Origin: Janthinobacterium sp. 67
GTDB lineage: Bacteria; Pseudomonadota; Gammaproteobacteria; Burkholderiales; Burkholderiaceae_D
Reading direction: 5' to 3'
Assembly (NCBI RefSeq): GCF_002797895.1
Contig: NZ_PGES01000001.1
Location: 3,968,001 to 4,032,000, forward strand
Length of the DNA: 64,000 nt
In this document: positions 50,823 through 58,264 of the stretch, piece after piece
Layout: each line of letters opens with the position of its first letter
Numbering within the stretch: the stretch's first letter is position 1
The notes under the pieces: model-generated
Database searches by the model: none
What the model was told of the DNA's origin: nothing
The model's input: the letters and a program-made list of their open reading frames with translations, nothing else
Made by a program: the position numbers and the translations under genes

Positions 50823-51372
50823 GATGTTTAGACGTTTTTCCCGCGCCGGGACCGAAGCGCTGGATGAAATCGCGTCCCATGCGTTCGCAGCAATGTTCGA
50901 GTCCCGCGCGCAATTCCTTCTCCACGGTGCGGGCGGAAATGCCGAAGCGCTCGGCGATGTCGCGGTGCGGCAACTGGTCGACGCGGGCGGCGATGACGAT
51001 GGCGCGCCGGCGTTTCGGCAACTCCTGCAAAGCCCGTTCCAGTTCCTCGAGTTCGGCGCGCGCGCTGAAGGTGCGGGCCGGGTCGGCCAGCTCATCGGCC
51101 ATCTCGTACAGGTCGTCGATATCGGGCAGGCTGAGCAGACGCGCATTGTCGCGGCGTTGATCTTCCGCAATGTTGATGGCGATGCGCATCAGGTAGGCGG
51201 ACGGGTAGCTGATCGCCTCGGGCGCCGTCATCTTTTCCACTCTTAAATAGGTTTCATGCAGCGCGTCATTGGCCAGGTCTTCCGAGCCCAGGCGGCGCTG
51301 CAGGTGGCGGCGAAACTGTCCGTAGCGTTCCAGGAACAGCTTGCGCAGGGTGGTTTTGAGCAATTCCGACAT
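50815..51372 (-). CDS. FecI-type ECF sigma factor
   Basis: The 185-residue protein is an extracytoplasmic-function sigma factor of the iron-starvation/FecI type. It shows region 2 (FLERYGQFRRHLQRRLGSEDLANDALHETYLRVEK and YPSAYLMRIAINIAEDQRR, the -10 recognition helix) and region 4 (ELERALQELPKRRRAIVIAARVDQLPHRDIAERFGISARTVEKELRAGLEHC, the -35 helix-turn-helix). The ATG at 51372 is 2 bases after the stop of the STN gene, and its stop overlaps the FecR-type gene, so all three are one operon. It probably activates the tps genes downstream; the target promoter cannot be read with confidence. Confidence 0.93.
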   Translation of the reverse strand: MSELLKTTLRKLFLERYGQFRRHLQRRLGSEDLANDALHETYLRVEKMTAPEAISYPSAYLMRIAINIAEDQRRDNARLLSLPDIDDLYEMADELADPARTFSARAELEELERALQELPKRRRAIVIAARVDQLPHRDIAERFGISARTVEKELRAGLEHCCERMGRDFIQRFGPGAGKTSKHHD

Positions 51373-51374
51373 GG

Positions 51375-52100
51375 TCAGGGCGCCCCGGCCACGAGGTAGG
51401 GCGCGCAATCGGCGCCTGGGTCGGGCCGCGGCGTCAGTAAAATCGTCAGCGGCTGCGGCAAGCCGGCCGGCGGCGCGCCATCCATCAGCAGGCTGCGCAG
51501 GCGCTGCAGCACGGCGCGGTCGCGCTGTTCCACGCCGCTCGGCACGAGCACGTGCACGTCGCGCACCTTGCCCCGTTCGTCAAGCCACAACTGGAAGGCC
51601 AGGCGGTAGCGGCCGAAAGCGTCCGGATGCAAGCGGCACAGGGCGCGCGTGAGCGAGCGCTGCAGGACCGCCGCATAGCCTTGCAATGGTGCGCTGGCGG
51701 GAGCGGCTTCGGCCGGCACGGGCGGCGCCACAGGTGCATCGGCCAGCGCCAGCAAGGTAAACGCATTGCTGCCGCTGAAACGGGCGCCCAGCTGGGTTCC
51801 GACCAGCAAACGCTGCAACGCTTCGGCCGGCGTGTAGTCGCCGCGCACGGGCGCAGCCACTCTGCCGGCCGCCAGCTGGCTGCTGACGAGCACGGAATAC
51901 CCGGTCACTTCGCCAAACGCCACCAGGGCCGCATCGAGCGGCTGGGCGGGCAAGTCGAAATGCATGCCCGCGTGCGCGCTGGCGTCAGCGCCGTCCGCAC
52001 TGGCGGCCGGCCGCACGAATGTCATCAAGGTCATGAATGTCATCAGCAAGCAGGCGGACAGGGCATTGCCCGTTGCGGCGTGGCGGTGGCTTAGTGTCAT
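51375..52100 (-). CDS. Barrel-less cell-surface-signalling receptor (STN plus TonB-C-like domain)
   Basis: The 241-residue protein has a signal peptide (cut after PAASA near residue 35), an STN secretin/TonB N-terminal domain (47-117; MHFDLPAQPLDAALVAFGEVTGYSVLV, PAEALQRLLVGTQL), a proline/alanine linker (120-138) and a C-terminal domain (140-225) with FQLWLDERGKVRDVHVLVPSG that resembles the TonB C-terminal domain at 31274-31990. No beta-barrel is present, so it cannot be an ordinary FecA-type transporter. The VreA component of Pseudomonas aeruginosa PUMA3 is a known barrel-less receptor of this kind. It probably signals in the periplasm to the FecR-type protein. It is the first gene of the cluster, behind a Pho box. 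Confidence 0.85.
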   Translation of the reverse strand: MTLSHRHAATGNALSACLLMTFMTLMTFVRPAASADGADASAHAGMHFDLPAQPLDAALVAFGEVTGYSVLVSSQLAAGRVAAPVRGDYTPAEALQRLLVGTQLGARFSGSNAFTLLALADAPVAPPVPAEAAPASAPLQGYAAVLQRSLTRALCRLHPDAFGRYRLAFQLWLDERGKVRDVHVLVPSGVEQRDRAVLQRLRSLLMDGAPPAGLPQPLTILLTPRPDPGADCAPYLVAGAP

Positions 52101-52186
52101 TTTCCAGGGGAATCAACGAGAACCTGCGCATGAAGTGTCTTGTCTGCAATGTTGTCTGCAGAATGGCAAGATGGTAGCTTCATAAA

Positions 52187-52204
52187 ATGACAACTGCATG
52201 ACAT
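52187..52204 (-). promoter_or_regulatory. Pho box upstream of the receptor/sigma operon
   Basis: On the minus strand this reads ATGTCATGCAGTTGTCAT: two 7-base repeats (ATGTCAT, TTGTCAT), each 6 of 7 to the PhoB consensus CTGTCAT, with the canonical 4-base spacer. Exactly 10 bases further comes TACCAT (complement of 52171-52176), a -10 hexamer at the spacing of PhoB-activated promoters. The gene start is 87 bases downstream. A TGTCTGCA direct repeat (52141-52148 and 52153-52160) lies between. Confidence 0.7.
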
Positions 52205-52292
52205 GGCGCCAGCCCGCATTCCGGCCCGTGTCATCGCCGCGACACATGCCCCTGCTATGCTGGACGCTGATTCCACCGCTCCGGGAGCCGCC

Positions 52293-52658
52293 ATGGCACG
52301 CCTGTTCTTGACTGTTTTACTTGCCTGCGCCGCCCTGCCCGCGCAGGCGGACGAGCACACCGTCGTCGTGCAAGCTCCCGCGCCGGAGAAGGGCTGCGTG
52401 GAGGTGGAAGTGCATGGCCAGCGCGCGCAATCGATATCTTGCTTGAGCGAAAAATTATTGCCAAATGGCAACACCATGAACCGGCAGCCGCCCGCCCTGT
52501 CCGGCGCGGAGGCGGTCATGCAACGCCCGTCGAACCAGCTGGGACTGTACAACCGCGCCGCCCTCGAACACCGCATGGGCAATGCCTTTGGCAAATCCGT
52601 CACGCCGCAGCGCCCGAGCACGCCGCCGCCCGCCAGCCCGCTGCTGCCGCCGCGCTGA
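52293..52658 (+). CDS. Small secreted protein of unknown function
   Basis: I do not recognise a family. The 121-residue precursor starts at the ATG at 52293, preceded by GGGAG, with a signal peptide [19 protein letters not shown] followed by [10 protein letters not shown]. The mature part has two cysteines ([18 protein letters not shown], 16 residues apart, likely a disulfide) and a proline/serine-rich, positively charged C-terminus ([13 protein letters not shown]). It is divergent from the STN receptor gene, with the Pho box lying in the shared 192-base interval, and 94 bases upstream of tex. It may be exported to the periplasm; no role can be assigned. Confidence 0.7.
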   Translation: MARLFLTVLLACAALPAQADEHTVVVQAPAPEKGCVEVEVHGQRAQSISCLSEKLLPNGNTMNRQPPALSGAEAVMQRPSNQLGLYNRAALEHRMGNAFGKSVTPQRPSTPPPASPLLPPR

Positions 52659-52752
52659 CCTTGTTGTCAACGCACAGTCCATTTGCGCTGTCAAGATTGC
52701 GCAATCGCGCCGATTGCGTATCATTCCAGGCTTGATCGCTCTGGAAACAACC

Positions 52753-55101
52753 ATGCTGCCCACTATCGAACAACGCCTTGCCCTTGAACTTGCCGCCAAA
52801 CCGGTGCAGGTTGCCGCCGCCATCGAACTGCTCGACGAAGGCGCCACCGTGCCCTTCATCGCCCGTTACCGCAAGGAAGCGACCGGCGGCCTCGACGATA
52901 TCCAGCTGCGCCTGCTCGAAGAGCGCCTGCGCTATCTGCGCGAGCTGGAAGAGCGGCGCGCCGCCATCGTGGCGTCGATCACGGAACAGAACAAGATGAC
53001 GCCCGAGCTGCTCGACGCCGTCATGCACGCGGAAGACAAGACGCGCCTGGAAGACTTGTATCTGCCGTACAAGCAAAAGCGCCGCACGAAGGCGCAGATC
53101 GCCATTGAAGCGGGCCTGATGCCGCTGGCCGACGGCTTGCTGGACAATCCGGAATTGACGCCGGAAACGGAAGCGGGCAAGTTTCTGCGCGACGCGTTTA
53201 CTAGCGCCGACGGCAACAACCCGGGCGTGGCGGACACCAAGGCGGCCCTCGACGGCGCGCGCCAGATCCTGATGGAACGTTTCGCCGAAGACGCGACCCT
53301 GCTGCAAACCTTGCGCGAATACGTGCAGGAACACGGCATCGTCGAATCGAAAGTGGTGGAAGGCAAGCAGGACGAAGGCGAAAAATTCGCCGATTATTTC
53401 GATTACTCGGAAACCATTTCGACCGTCCCCTCGCACCGCGCGCTGGCCCTGCTGCGCGGCCGTCGCGAAGGCATCCTCGACGTCACCCTGCGCCTGGATA
53501 CGGAAGCGGAAAAACCGAAATGGGATGCGCCGCACAACCCGTGCGAAGGCCGCATCGCCGCCCGCTTCGGCATCAAGCAACAAGGCCGCCCGGCCGACAA
53601 ATGGCTGGCGGACACGGCACGCTGGACCTGGCGCGTGAAAAGCTTCATGCACCTGGAAACGGAACTGATGGGCGCGCTGCGCGAACGCTCCGAACTCGAC
53701 GCGATCAACGTCTTCGCCACCAATCTGAAGGCGCTGCTGCTGGCCGCGCCGGCCGGCCAGCGCGCCACCATGGGCCTCGATCCCGGCTTGCGCACGGGCG
53801 TCAAGGTCGCCGTCGTCGATGCCACCGGTAAAGTCGTCGACACGGCCGTGATCTACCCGCACCAGCCGAAGAACGACTGGGACGGCTCGCTGCATACCTT
53901 GGGCCGCCTGGCCGCCAAGCACAATGTGTCGCTCATTTCCATTGGCAACGGCACGGCCTCGCGCGAGACGGACAAGTTGGCGCAGGACTTGATCAAGCAG
54001 CATCCGGAAGCGAAGATGACGAAGATCGTCGTCTCGGAAGCGGGCGCGTCGGTGTATTCGGCGTCCGAATTCGCGTCGAAAGAATTGCCGGACATGGATG
54101 TGTCGCTGCGCGGCGCCGTGTCGATCGCGCGCCGCCTGCAAGACCCGCTGGCCGAACTGGTGAAAATTGACCCGAAATCGATCGGCGTGGGCCAGTACCA
54201 GCACGACGTGAGCCAAAGCCAGCTGGCCCGCTCGCTCGATGCCGTCGTGGAAGATTGCGTGAATGCCGTCGGCGTGGACGTCAATACGGCGTCGGCTCCC
54301 CTGCTGGCGCGCGTGTCCGGCCTGTCGGCCAGCGTGGCGCAAAGCATCGTCACCTACCGCGACATGAAAGGCGCGTTCACTTCGCGCGCGGCCTTGAAAG
54401 CCGTGCCGCGCCTGGGCGATAAAACGTATGAGCAGGCAGCCGGCTTTTTGCGCGTGATGGGCGGCGAGAATCCGCTGGACGCCTCGGCCGTTCACCCGGA
54501 ATCGTACCCGCTGGTGGAAAAGATCCTGGCGGACATCAAGAAGGACATCAAGGCCGTCATCGGTGAAACCGCCTTGCTGAAAACCTTGAGCCCGGCAAAG
54601 TATGCGGATGAAACGTTTGGCGTGCCGACCATTTCCGACATCCTGAAGGAACTGGAAAAGCCGGGCCGCGACCCGCGTCCGGAATTTACGACGGCCACCT
54701 TCAAGGAAGGCGTGGAAGAAATCCGCGACTTGCGCCCGGACATGATTTTAGAAGGCGTGGTCACCAACGTGGCCGCCTTTGGCGCCTTTGTCGACATCGG
54801 CGTGCACCAGGATGGCCTCGTGCACATTTCCGCCCTGTCGAACACGTTCGTGAAAGATCCGCACACGGTGGTGAAGGCTGGCCAGGTCGTGCGCGTGAAA
54901 GTGCTGGAAGTCGACGAGAAGCGCAAGCGCATCGCGCTGACCATGCGTTTGACGGACAGCGCGCCGCAGGCGGGCAGCAAGCCCGAGCAGCGTGGCGACC
55001 GCAACGACCGCCGCAGCATGGCGCAGCACCAGTCGCAGTCGCGCAACGCGCCGGAACCAGCGGGCAGCATGGCCGCCGCGTTCGCCAAGCTGCGGGGCTA
55101 A
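52753..55101 (+). CDS. tex: Tex RNA-binding transcription accessory protein
   Basis: Tex is a conserved nucleic-acid-binding protein related to eukaryotic Spt6 that supports transcription and RNA stability. The 782-residue product starts at the ATG at 52753 (GGAA upstream), giving standard Tex length. It has the helical N-terminus ([44 protein letters not shown]), the YqgF RNase-H-like fold ([25 protein letters not shown]), the helix-hairpin-helix region ([27 protein letters not shown]) and a C-terminal S1 domain ([28 protein letters not shown]), then a disordered Arg/Gln tail. It is probably transcribed alone or with the downstream acetyltransferase. Confidence 0.96.
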   Translation: MLPTIEQRLALELAAKPVQVAAAIELLDEGATVPFIARYRKEATGGLDDIQLRLLEERLRYLRELEERRAAIVASITEQNKMTPELLDAVMHAEDKTRLEDLYLPYKQKRRTKAQIAIEAGLMPLADGLLDNPELTPETEAGKFLRDAFTSADGNNPGVADTKAALDGARQILMERFAEDATLLQTLREYVQEHGIVESKVVEGKQDEGEKFADYFDYSETISTVPSHRALALLRGRREGILDVTLRLDTEAEKPKWDAPHNPCEGRIAARFGIKQQGRPADKWLADTARWTWRVKSFMHLETELMGALRERSELDAINVFATNLKALLLAAPAGQRATMGLDPGLRTGVKVAVVDATGKVVDTAVIYPHQPKNDWDGSLHTLGRLAAKHNVSLISIGNGTASRETDKLAQDLIKQHPEAKMTKIVVSEAGASVYSASEFASKELPDMDVSLRGAVSIARRLQDPLAELVKIDPKSIGVGQYQHDVSQSQLARSLDAVVEDCVNAVGVDVNTASAPLLARVSGLSASVAQSIVTYRDMKGAFTSRAALKAVPRLGDKTYEQAAGFLRVMGGENPLDASAVHPESYPLVEKILADIKKDIKAVIGETALLKTLSPAKYADETFGVPTISDILKELEKPGRDPRPEFTTATFKEGVEEIRDLRPDMILEGVVTNVAAFGAFVDIGVHQDGLVHISALSNTFVKDPHTVVKAGQVVRVKVLEVDEKRKRIALTMRLTDSAPQAGSKPEQRGDRNDRRSMAQHQSQSRNAPEPAGSMAAAFAKLRG

Positions 55102-55105
55102 GTCC

Positions 55106-55576
55106 GTGGCCGCCAGGCATGATTTCGTCATCCTGGCGGTGGACGCCGCCAGCGCGGAGGCGCAGCTGCTGCTCGATGCATTGTCGGACGCGCTGCTGCG
55201 CATCAATGGCGACAGTGGCCGCTCTTCCTTCGATGTCGAAGCGGCAACGCCGCGCGGCGGCTTTTACCTGGCCCGCGATACGGCTGGAGAACTGCTGGGC
55301 TGCGCCGCCCTGCGCCCGCTAGGAGAAGCGGACAGCGCCGTAGGCGAACTCAAGCGCATGTATGCGCGCCCGGGTTCGGCTGGCGTGGGCGCGGCCCTGC
55401 TGGCCCATGTGGAGTCGCAGGCGCGCCGGCATGGCTACCAGGCCCTGCACCTGTCCACCCGCGTGATAAATACCCGCGCCGTGGCGTTTTATGCCAAACA
55501 CGGCTATGCCCCCGTCATTGCCTGGGGCAAATACGTGGGCGCGGCACAATCGACCTGCCTGGGCAAGACCTTATAA
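55106..55576 (+). CDS. GNAT-family N-acetyltransferase
   Basis: This 156-residue protein is a GCN5-related acetyltransferase. I start at the GTG at 55106, five bases after the tex stop, giving VAARHDFVILAVDAASAEAQ; a longer frame would overlap tex heavily. The fold is seen in GELLGCAALRPL (strand 4), ELKRMYARPGSAGVGAALLAHVESQARRHGY (acetyl-CoA pyrophosphate loop, a variant of RGxGxG/A) and LHLSTRVINTRAVAFYAKHGYAPV (strand 6 and following helix). Substrate unknown. It follows tex closely, so it is probably co-transcribed. Confidence 0.85.
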   Translation: MAARHDFVILAVDAASAEAQLLLDALSDALLRINGDSGRSSFDVEAATPRGGFYLARDTAGELLGCAALRPLGEADSAVGELKRMYARPGSAGVGAALLAHVESQARRHGYQALHLSTRVINTRAVAFYAKHGYAPVIAWGKYVGAAQSTCLGKTL

Positions 55577-55682
55577 GCGTCAACGTGGCTGACTTGCCCG
55601 ATTTATGACTTGAGCGCATACCCGTGCCGGCGTTTTCTTATAAAATGACGGCATCTATTTATTTACCCCATCAGAGGCAGCT

Positions 55683-55994
55683 ATGAGCGACGTACAAACC
55701 TGGATCAAAGAAACCGTGACGAACACGCCAGTCGTGCTGTTCATGAAGGGCACGGCCCAGTTCCCGCAGTGCGGCTTTTCCGGCCGCGCCATCCAGATCC
55801 TGAAAGCGTGCGGCGTGGAAAACATCGCAACCGTCAACGTGCTGGATGACCCGGAAGTTCGCCAGGGCATCAAGGATTACTCGAACTGGCCGACCATTCC
55901 ACAGCTGTATGTCAAAGGCGAGTTCATCGGTGGTTCCGATATCATGAATGAAATGTTTGAATCGGGCGAACTGAAGTCCCTGCTGGATGCCTGA
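55683..55994 (+). CDS. grxD: Monothiol CGFS glutaredoxin GrxD
   Basis: This 103-residue protein is a Grx4-type monothiol glutaredoxin that binds and transfers 2Fe-2S clusters, usually with BolA-family partners. It has [24 protein letters not shown] with the CGFS active site, the cis-proline segment [19 protein letters not shown] and the C-terminal [11 protein letters not shown]. It overlaps ubiX by 8 bases. A TATAAAAT at 55639-55646 upstream may be its -10, although no -35 is found at good spacing. Confidence 0.96.
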   Translation: MSDVQTWIKETVTNTPVVLFMKGTAQFPQCGFSGRAIQILKACGVENIATVNVLDDPEVRQGIKDYSNWPTIPQLYVKGEFIGGSDIMNEMFESGELKSLLDA

Positions 55995-56601
55995 TAGCCA
56001 AACGCAGCGGCCGCGCCGTATCGTCGTGGCCATCACGGGCGCCACGGGCGCCGTGTATGGCTTGCGGCTGCTGCAATTGCTGGGCGCCATCCCCGGCGTC
56101 GAGACGCATCTGGTCTTGTCGGATGCGGCCGTACTGACCCTGCACCAGGAAACGGGCGTGGGGCGCAAGGACATCGAAGCGCAGGCGCACGTGGTGCACA
56201 AGCTGCGCGACATCGGCGCCTCTATCGCCAGCGGCTCGTTTCAATCGGATGGCATGGTCGTCGCACCGTGCTCGATGAAGACCCTGGCGGCCGTGGCCCA
56301 TGGCTTGTCCGATAATTTGATCACGCGGGCCGCCGACGTGGTGCTCAAGGAACGCCGCCGCCTGATTTTGATGGTGCGCGAAACGCCGTTCAACCTGGCG
56401 CACCTGCGCAATATGACGGCCGTGACGGAAATGGGCGGCATCATCTTCCCGCCCTTGCCGAGCTTTTATCACCACCCGCAAAGCATTGCGGAGATGGTCG
56501 ACCATACGGTGGCGCGCGTCATCGACCTGCTCGGCATCGAGCACGGCCTGGCACCGCGGTGGAATGGTCTCAAGTCTGCAAGCGACACCCCTATCCTCTA
56601 A
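55987..56601 (+). CDS. ubiX: Flavin prenyltransferase UbiX
   Basis: UbiX makes the prenylated FMN cofactor that UbiD decarboxylase needs in ubiquinone synthesis. The 204-residue protein has the flavin-binding start [24 protein letters not shown], the middle segment [57 protein letters not shown] and the end [18 protein letters not shown], typical of the family. Its ATG lies inside the end of grxD, so the two are translationally coupled. Downstream lies the repeat-bearing intergenic region from 56602. Confidence 0.95.
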   Translation: MPDSQTQRPRRIVVAITGATGAVYGLRLLQLLGAIPGVETHLVLSDAAVLTLHQETGVGRKDIEAQAHVVHKLRDIGASIASGSFQSDGMVVAPCSMKTLAAVAHGLSDNLITRAADVVLKERRRLILMVRETPFNLAHLRNMTAVTEMGGIIFPPLPSFYHHPQSIAEMVDHTVARVIDLLGIEHGLAPRWNGLKSASDTPIL

Positions 56602-56602
56602 T

Positions 56603-56634
56603 TGGCGTCACGATGTAACTCTGGCGTCACGATG
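56603..56634 (+). repeat. 13-base tandem-like direct repeat
   Basis: TGGCGTCACGATG occurs at 56603-56615 and 56622-56634, 19 bases apart, immediately after the ubiX stop and partly overlapping the left arm of the larger inverted repeat at 56631-56750. Confidence 0.7.
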
Positions 56635-56750
56635 CCTGACAAAAGCGTAGCGAGCGGAAGGAAGAGGTGGTCGAGAAGCGCAACCGTGCTCTAGCACGGT
56701 GAGCATCGCAGACCGCCTATGCCGACGCGCAGTAGCTTTGGTCAGGCATC
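56631..56750. repeat. 120-base element bounded by inverted repeats
   Basis: The left arm GATGCCTGACAAAAGC (56631-56646) and the complement of the right arm (GATGCCTGACCAAAGC, 56735-56750) match at 15 of 16 positions. Between them lies another perfect 8-base stem, ACCGTGCT (56683-56690) / AGCACGGT (56693-56700). The whole could fold into a long multi-stem structure. It could be an intergenic repeat, a small mobile palindrome or a structured RNA. Confidence 0.6.
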
Positions 56751-56752
56751 CC

Positions 56753-56923
56753 TCACCTCTTGTCGAATTGATGGGCACTTGCCTGCTTCAAATCCCTGGC
56801 TTCTTCAACCATCCTGCGGTGGGCGATCCGTTTGCGCATCACTTCCGCATGTTGCGCGGCAGTCATGGGGGGCACGGTCATCAAGTCCTTCAGCTGCGCG
56901 GTATTGCTGTAGTTACTTTTCAT
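56753..56923 (-). CDS. Small hypothetical protein
   Basis: A 56-residue frame starting MKSNYSNTAQLKDLMTVPPMTAAQHAEVMRKR and ending in ARDLKQASAHQFDKR. It looks more like real coding sequence than most short frames here: mixed composition and a helical, charged C-terminal half. No convincing ribosome site precedes the ATG, and the frame stays open 52 codons further upstream. I do not recognise a family. The stretch between it and the XRE gene (56924-57168) shows no other feature. It lies next to the inverted-repeat element and could be an islet remnant. Confidence 0.35.
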   Translation of the reverse strand: MKSNYSNTAQLKDLMTVPPMTAAQHAEVMRKRIAHRRMVEEARDLKQASAHQFDKR

Positions 56924-57168
56924 AAGACGGCTCAAATGCTCGGCTCCGTAGTGGATGAACTGGCTGCTTCTGATGTGATTATGCGCTGGTATTGGCCGCT
57001 GCGCCGCTGCGTACGGGATTATTGTCAAATAATTCCGCTGCAGCGCAACATGCGAGGTCTTATTGTGCGGCAAAATCATGTCTCCAGTATGACCTTGCGC
57101 AAATAAAAGGACAGGGAAAGCAGCGCCAGCAAAAAGCGGACGGTGCCGGCCGGGGATGGCCTGAATGC

Positions 57169-57576
57169 TTACTTTTGGTAGTTGACGCGCACCAGCATGC
57201 GAATAAATTCTCGCGCGATTTGACGATGATGTTCATCTAATCTTTGCAAATCGGCAATTAATTTCACATCGGCGGACTCAAAACGCGACAAAGCGCTGCC
57301 CGCTTCACCATTCGGCGTGGCGCTTTCCGGGCCGCCAAAACGCAACCATTCCGCCGGAACGCCCAACCATTGGGCAATCATGCGCAATTTCTCTTGCGTC
57401 GGAATTGCTTCACCTACTAACCATTTCCTAGCTGCATGCACGGTAATCGGGCGCCCGTCGAAACGGATATTGAATTCCCGGGCCAGTCTGGTCGGGCTGT
57501 CTGGAGAGTAATGGGCGTTTTTGAGAGCCAACTGAAGTCGCTGGCTGAAGCTTTCGCGTTCGTTAGAAGAATTCAT
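57169..57576 (-). CDS. XRE-family transcriptional regulator
   Basis: This 135-residue protein has an N-terminal helix-turn-helix of Cro/CI or XRE type (FSQRLQLALKNAHYSPDSPTRLAREFNIRFDGRPITVHAARKWLVGEAIPTQEKLRMIAQWLGVPAEWLRFG), a linker, and a C-terminal helical tail (DVKLIADLQRLDEHHRQIAREFIRMLV) that may dimerise. Similar regulators are common in prophage remnants and islets. No peptidase domain is present. Two palindromes at 57590-57603 and 57632-57642, just upstream of the start, are candidate autoregulatory operators. Confidence 0.85.
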   Translation of the reverse strand: MNSSNERESFSQRLQLALKNAHYSPDSPTRLAREFNIRFDGRPITVHAARKWLVGEAIPTQEKLRMIAQWLGVPAEWLRFGGPESATPNGEAGSALSRFESADVKLIADLQRLDEHHRQIAREFIRMLVRVNYQK

Positions 57577-57589
57577 AGGTGTACTATTT

Positions 57590-57603
57590 CATGTTGTAAC
57601 ATG
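57590..57603. promoter_or_regulatory. Palindromic operator candidate for the XRE regulator
   Basis: CATGTT-GT-AACATG: 6-base arms with a 2-base centre, 13 bases upstream of the XRE start codon. It shares a TGTNACA-like core with the second palindrome at 57632-57642. Confidence 0.45.
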
Positions 57604-57631
57604 AAAGTCAGTTTCTTGAATGACCATACAG

Positions 57632-57642
57632 AATGTTACATT
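57632..57642. promoter_or_regulatory. Second palindromic operator candidate
   Basis: AATGT-T-ACATT, a perfect 11-base palindrome 29 bases beyond the first one. Spacing centre to centre is about 40 bases, near four helical turns, as in paired repressor sites. Confidence 0.35.
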
Positions 57643-57920
57643 TGAAAAGAGCATCAATTAACAATTAACACTCCAGCCGGGCTTTTCAGGTCAAAAAGTG
57701 GGCCGAATTTTCTCTTGCGATTCTGCGTGGCTTCGGGTCAAATTCGCGGCTAGCCTTGATTTTCGCACTGCAGCACGATTCAAAGCCTCGGTTTGGCATT
57801 ACAACGTACGGTATCGGATAATGCCCTCCTCTACCGATATACGCAATGCTCATGCCATACAATTTCTTGTAGACAAAGTTTTCAGAAGGGCCATTTTGTT
57901 TTCAATATAGAAACGGCATG

Positions 57921-57952
57921 AACAACGTGTTCAGAGTAAAACGTTGTTTTTC
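57921..57952 (+). terminator. Terminator-like hairpin in the intergenic region
   Basis: AACAACGT (57921-57928) and ACGTTGTT (57941-57948) form a perfect 8-base stem followed by further T residues. The stem is AT-rich, so termination would be weak. There is no confident gene upstream on the plus strand. Confidence 0.35.
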
Positions 57953-58186
57953 GACCGTAGCTGCTGAAAAGAATCTGCGCAAAAAAATTTTACTGCCATC
58001 GCAGCGAAAAGAATGTCGCCGTTATGCCAGGAAAGCTCTTTTTGGTGTCATCTTGGCCACCAACTCTCGATCTTAAGCGGGTTTGCGCAAGAAGAATCAA
58101 TTTATTTTCAGTAATTGTTGCCTGATTCGCCAAATTCTGCCGGTCATGCCTTCTTTTTTCTTTGTTGCAGCACGGGCGGGGCAGGC

Positions 58187-58215
58187 TACAATAGTATTGA
58201 CGTTGACGTAAACGG
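58187..58215 (+). promoter_or_regulatory. liuR promoter and LiuR-type operator
   Basis: TACAAT (58187-58192) is a good -10, with TTGTTG (58162-58167) 19 bases upstream, the long spacing typical of MerR-family promoters. Immediately downstream is ACGTTGACGTAAACGG (58200-58215), matching 14 of 16 bases of the perfect palindrome before liuA. This suggests autoregulation. Confidence 0.55.
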
Positions 58216-58264
58216 CACTTTGCCCCCCACAGCCTCGCAGCACCCATCCAGCGACCGACCACCC

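Larger units (their letters stand above)
57577..58264. other. AT-richer intergenic region without a convincing gene
   Basis: This 688-base stretch separates the XRE gene from liuR. It holds two palindromic operator candidates near the XRE start, a hairpin with a T run at 57921-57952 and the liuR promoter/operator at the right end. A 70-codon plus-strand frame (57698-57910) ends 10 bases before the hairpin, but it has no ribosome site and no recognisable sequence, so it is not called. Confidence 0.6.

Noticed and set aside
52021..52043. Three GTCAT motifs in a row inside the start of the STN gene, resembling extra Pho half-sites
   Set aside because: The period is 9 bases, not the 11 of a Pho box, and the repeats encode the LMTFMTLMTF stretch of the signal peptide.
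54992..55105. Longer N-terminus for the GNAT acetyltransferase overlapping tex
   Set aside because: The extension is Arg/Thr/Ala-rich out-of-frame tex sequence, and the GTG at 55106 gives a normal GNAT start.
55610..55644. TTGAGC and TATAAA upstream of grxD as a sigma-70 promoter
   Set aside because: The spacer would be 23 bases, too long for a standard promoter; only the -10-like element is mentioned.
57698..57910. 70-codon frame before the hairpin at 57921
   Set aside because: No ribosome site, no recognisable sequence and composition typical of random frames; kept only as part of the possible transcript finding.
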